Shown: positions 5,918-7,154 of the stretch, piece by piece
How the letters are laid out: every line of letters starts with the position of its first letter
Position numbering within the stretch: position 1 is the stretch's first letter
Source of the DNA: an uncultured Eubacteriales bacterium
GTDB lineage: Bacteria; Bacillota; Clostridia; UBA1381; UBA9506
DNA length: 7,154 nt
Direction: 5' to 3'
Assembly: GCA_902478395.1 (NCBI GenBank)
Contig: CABSKZ010000139.1
Span: 1-7,154 of the forward strand
Notes under the pieces: model-generated
What the model was told of the DNA's origin: nothing
What the model saw: the letters and a program-made list of their open reading frames with translations, nothing else
Databases searched by the model: none
Translations under genes and position numbers: made by a program

Positions 5918-6127
5918 TTAATTATTTGATACCTCCGAATCATACGGAAACAATTCGCGCAGGTTTTCAACTTCAAGAATATCTGCAATACTTATAGCGA
6001 TACGCACGCTTGGACTGTGCCGGTTCGATTCAATATCACTAAGCGTAGACTTTCCAATTTTGGCCATTTCAGCAAGCTGTCCCATTGTTAGTTCATGTTC
6101 CAGCCTTTTTCTCTTGATAGGGTTCAT
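5918..6127 (-). CDS. XRE/Cro family helix-turn-helix regulator (second copy)
   Basis: 69 residues, a lone HTH_3 domain: LTMGQLAEMAKIGKSTLSDI (13-32) covers helices 2-3, then RHSPSVRIAISIADILEVEN (36-55) and LFPYD (59-63). It is a paralogue of the first XRE protein but differs at likely contact positions around the recognition helix (GK for AP before STLSDIE, SN for LE after it). GAGGTGA seven bases before ATG 6127 fixes the start. The promoter and two symmetrical elements directly upstream suggest repression of itself, and a closely matching site lies in the promoter of the divergent 88-residue Ala/Cys gene. It is followed by the DUF3298 gene, probably in one transcript. I infer it is the local repressor; what relieves repression is not visible. 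Confidence 0.9.
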   Translation of the reverse strand: MNPIKRKRLEHELTMGQLAEMAKIGKSTLSDIESNRHSPSVRIAISIADILEVENLRELFPYDSEVSNN

Positions 6128-6137
6128 AGTGTCACCT

Positions 6138-6159
6138 CATATGTCATATTTCGACGTAA
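6138..6159 (-). promoter_or_regulatory. Operator B, leader of the second XRE gene
   Basis: Read on the plus strand, CATATGTC (6138-6145), seven bases, GACGTAA (6153-6159). It aligns with operator A of the 88-residue gene over 22 positions with 16 identities, including ATTTCGAC in the centre. It lies between the predicted transcription start (about 6165) and the ribosome site of the second XRE gene. Confidence 0.55.
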
Positions 6160-6171
6160 GCCGATAACTTC

Positions 6172-6200
6172 AATATAACGAAATATGAATTGACCGTCAA
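6172..6200 (-). promoter_or_regulatory. Promoter of the second XRE-DUF3298 unit, with half-site in its spacer
   Basis: On the minus strand TTGACG (6200-6195), 17 bases, TATATT (6177-6172): 5 of 6 matches in each box. The spacer contains CATATTTCG (minus strand, 6187-6179). The same nine bases occur on the plus strand at 6145-6153, so the two copies form an inverted repeat around the -10 box. Confidence 0.75.
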
Positions 6201-6280
6201 TGAAAGTTCGAAAATTCAACAGGTTGTCACAAGGCGACACGGTTGAAGGACTGAATGAGTATGTCGAACTAGGGTGCAAG

Positions 6281-6304
6281 TATATAAAAGGAGGTGATTC
6301 GTTA
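6281..6304 (+). other. Orphan, near-perfect ribosome-binding sequence
   Basis: AAAAGGAGGTGATTC (6286-6300) matches the complement of the 16S rRNA 3' end almost completely, but no start codon follows at the right distance: TTA AAG occupies the place. Upstream, TATATA (6281-6286) and a half-site TATGTCGAA (6260-6268) resemble the operator of the 88-residue gene. It may be the fossil promoter-leader of a lost small plus-strand gene. Confidence 0.4.
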
Positions 6305-6375
6305 AAGCTGAATCTATGAGGTTATCTTGTATCAATTCGTTTCAGATTGCGCTTTGTGGATACGGCATCTGGTTG

Positions 6376-6404
6376 TTCACATATGACGAATTTCGACATA
6401 TACT
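6376..6404 (+). promoter_or_regulatory. Promoter of the Ala/Cys heptad gene, with operator A in the spacer
   Basis: TTCACA (6376-6381), 17 bases, TATACT (6399-6404): 5 of 6 matches in each box. A 21-bp palindrome (6381-6401) with one mismatched pair fills the spacer: CGAA-T-TTCG at the centre with ATATG and CATAT outer arms. In half-site form it is CATATGAC-N7-GACATAT (6380-6401). A dimeric repressor bound here would block RNA polymerase. The start codon is about 44 bases downstream. Confidence 0.8.
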
Positions 6405-6447
6405 GTAATGGGAACCATTCCTATACTAATTATTTGGAGGTAGTATT

Positions 6448-6714
6448 ATGTGTTGTTGTAATTCAAGCCGTACAAATACAAATGAATTGGAAAGAGCACT
6501 TCGCACTGCGGAAAGAGCCGCTTGCATGGCGGAACGCGCGGCAGCTGCTGCGGAAGAGGCTGCTTGCAGTGCCCGGCAAGCGGCCTGTGCTGCTGAAAGT
6601 GCGGAAACAAGAGCGGCGGAGTGCGCCAGGGCTGCGCAGGAAGCATATGAAAAAGTTCGTTGTTTGGTAGAAGAGCACAATAATAACAGCAACTGCGGCT
6701 GTAGCTGGTGCTAA
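6448..6714 (+). CDS. Ala-rich heptad-repeat, cysteine-rich small protein (88 aa)
   Basis: Starts with a CCC triplet (residues 2-4), then a short polar stretch. A helix follows with seven consecutive Ala-rich heptads: AERAACM (21-27), AERAAAA, AEEAACS, ARQAACA, AESAETR, AAECARA and AQEAYEK (63-69). A Asn-rich tail ends in CGCSWC (83-88). Eleven of 88 residues are Cys: 2, 3, 4, 26, 40, 47, 59, 72, 83, 85 and 88. Cys26, Cys40 and Cys47 fall on the same heptad position. A tight alanine coiled coil with Cys-lined faces and thiol clusters at both ends is suggested; metal binding, disulfide cross-linking or assembly in a spore or envelope layer are guesses. No signal peptide. GGAGGT six bases before ATG 6448 fixes the start. 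It is under a promoter with a palindromic operator. I recognise no family. No clear terminator follows. Confidence 0.8.
   Translation: MCCCNSSRTNTNELERALRTAERAACMAERAAAAAEEAACSARQAACAAESAETRAAECARAAQEAYEKVRCLVEEHNNNSNCGCSWC
6508..6654 (+). repeat. Seven degenerate 21-bp tandem repeats within the 88-aa gene
   Basis: Each unit encodes one heptad, most often beginning GCG GAA (Ala-Glu), as in units 1 to 3 at 6508, 6529 and 6550. Later units have diverged more (unit 4 starts GCC CGG, unit 6 GCG GCG). The pattern suggests expansion by repeat duplication followed by drift. Confidence 0.65.
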
Positions 6715-6852
6715 CACCTGGCTGGACGCCTACGAAGGAAAAATTTTTCTGCGTGCAATATCGGCTTATTGGCAGGACGGCATGTGGGGTTAATACGAAA
6801 GTTAAACACATTACCACGGCAAGACGGTGTGCGTTTTGTTATGGCTAACAAC
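6715..6852. other. Region after the 88-aa gene
   Basis: No gene is supported. A +1-frame open stretch runs from inside the 3' end of the 88-residue gene to TAA 6791-6793 but has no start codon. A-rich then T-rich bases at 6737-6750 do not form a typical terminator. Confidence 0.3.
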
Positions 6853-6875
6853 AAAAAGCCGCCTTCTGGCGGCTT
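6853..6875 (-). terminator. Rho-independent terminator for minus-strand transcription
   Basis: AAGCCGCC (6856-6863) pairs perfectly with GGCGGCTT (6868-6875) around a four-base loop. The A-run 6853-6857 gives TTTTT after the stem on the minus strand. It implies a transcript coming from the right, ending after the small frame at 6921-7013. It may also weakly stop plus-strand transcripts from the 88-residue gene. Confidence 0.8.
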
Positions 6876-6920
6876 ACATAAGAAAATAAATCGAAAGCTT
6901 TTATGTTCCGCGCTTGAATC

Positions 6921-7013
6921 CTATTTTTTCTCAAGATTGCTGAATCGATTTATGATTTCCTCGCTGTAGTCCGCCGAATAGAAGCCGCCTCCGGTTTCCT
7001 TTATTAGAACCAT
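6921..7013 (-). CDS. Possible 30-aa peptide or 3' remnant of a gene
   Basis: The frame reads MVLIKETGGGFYSADYSEEI and ends ...INRFSNLEKK, a composition typical of a real protein C-terminus. The clean minus-strand terminator begins 45 bases after its stop, which supports transcription through it. There is no good ribosome site before ATG 7013 and an in-frame TAA lies five codons upstream, so this could be the surviving tail of a truncated gene rather than an intact peptide gene. Function unknown. A palindrome and an operator-like site lie just upstream. Confidence 0.35.
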   Translation of the reverse strand: MVLIKETGGGFYSADYSEEIINRFSNLEKK

Positions 7014-7021
7014 ATAAATGA

Positions 7022-7037
7022 GTTTTTATATAAAAAC
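7022..7037. repeat. Perfect 16-bp AT-rich palindrome
   Basis: GTTTTTATATAAAAAC is its own reverse complement. It lies between operator-like site D and the 30-codon minus-strand frame and might include a -10 element (TATATA). Confidence 0.55.
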
Positions 7038-7060
7038 ATATGTCCTATTTATGTCATATG
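7037..7060. promoter_or_regulatory. Operator-like site D
   Basis: ATATGTC (7038-7044), eight bases, GTCATATG (7053-7060). On the minus strand this is CATATGAC-N8-GACATAT, the same two arms as operator A (CATATGAC-N7-GACATAT) with one more base between. It is upstream of the minus-strand frame ending at 6921. The changed spacing lowers confidence that the same protein binds it. Confidence 0.4.
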
Positions 7061-7154
7061 AGAGAGCGGAAATGTTTGCCGGATTCCGCTTTACCCTCAC
7101 AAAGCGCAGATATTTCTGTACATGACAATCTTGTTTTGAGGCAGATTCCCCCTA
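7061..7154. other. Right edge without a recognised gene
   Basis: AGCGGAA (7065-7071) and TTCCGCT (7084-7090) can form a 7-bp stem. No coding frame with start and ribosome site was found in these bases. Confidence 0.3.

Noticed and set aside
6281..6300. End of a 16S rRNA gene fragment, suggested by GGAGGTGAT
   Set aside because: It is the complement-type sequence (ribosome-binding), not the rRNA strand, and the flanks do not resemble rRNA.
6316..6408. 30-codon frame from ATG 6316 upstream of the 88-aa gene
   Set aside because: The strong ribosome sequence is 21 bases away, too far, and the frame runs through the -35/-10 promoter region.
6715..6793. Open +1-frame extension (…LDAYEGKIFLRAISAYWQDG…) after the 88-aa gene
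   Set aside because: It has no start codon, and no recognisable +1 slippage site joins it to the gene; about 29 codons can be open by chance.
6446..6817. Long minus-strand and other-frame open frames over the Ala/Cys gene
   Set aside because: GCN-rich repeats keep several frames free of stops; only the plus-strand frame has a ribosome site and promoter.
6769..6969. 66-codon plus-strand frame at the right side
   Set aside because: TTG start without a ribosome site, and it translates straight through a terminator hairpin.

Overview
The window reads as chromosomal DNA of an endospore-forming Clostridia-class Firmicute, most plausibly an Oscillospiraceae/Ruminococcaceae-type anaerobe. The reasons are an alpha/beta-type small acid-soluble spore protein, a DUF6125 protein of the kind found in clostridia and other anaerobes, a stand-alone EF2568-type cysteine desulfurase, strong AGGAGG ribosome sites, and intermediate base composition with AT-rich promoters. 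The genus assignment is inference. No rRNA, tRNA, CRISPR array or intact insertion sequence was seen.

Left part (1-1520): a plus-strand SASP gene with a clean intrinsic terminator, then a broken minus-strand gene (about 313-650; no good start, reading frame broken at an A-run), then a plus-strand DUF6125 gene. After that come a very long perfect hairpin without a U-tract and about 280 bases without a gene.

Middle part (1520-4510): three small minus-strand genes of unknown function follow. They are a 104-residue protein with an Asp/Leu-rich hydrophobic tail, a 140-residue protein with a Pro/Gly linker, and an 82-residue helical protein made of two copies of a ~25-residue repeat. Divergent to them is a complete PLP-dependent cysteine desulfurase-like gene on the plus strand, closed by a strong bidirectional terminator that also serves the convergent gene to its right.

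Right part (4510-7154): this is the most unusual region. It holds two paralogous single-domain XRE/Cro-type regulators on the minus strand, the second followed by a DUF3298 (RsiV/PdaC-type) protein that lacks any export signal. Divergent to them is a plus-strand 88-residue protein built from seven Ala-rich heptads with 11 cysteines. The promoter of the 88-residue gene (TTCACA-N17-TATACT) carries a 21-bp near-perfect palindrome exactly in its -35/-10 spacer. The second XRE gene has its own promoter (TTGACG-N17-TATATT), with a related half-site in its spacer and a full related site just after the predicted start of transcription. A further related site lies near the right edge. My inference is a small switch in which the second XRE protein represses itself, the DUF3298 gene and the Ala/Cys heptad gene through a shared CATATGWC-N7-GACRTAW operator. 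What the switch responds to cannot be read from the sequence.
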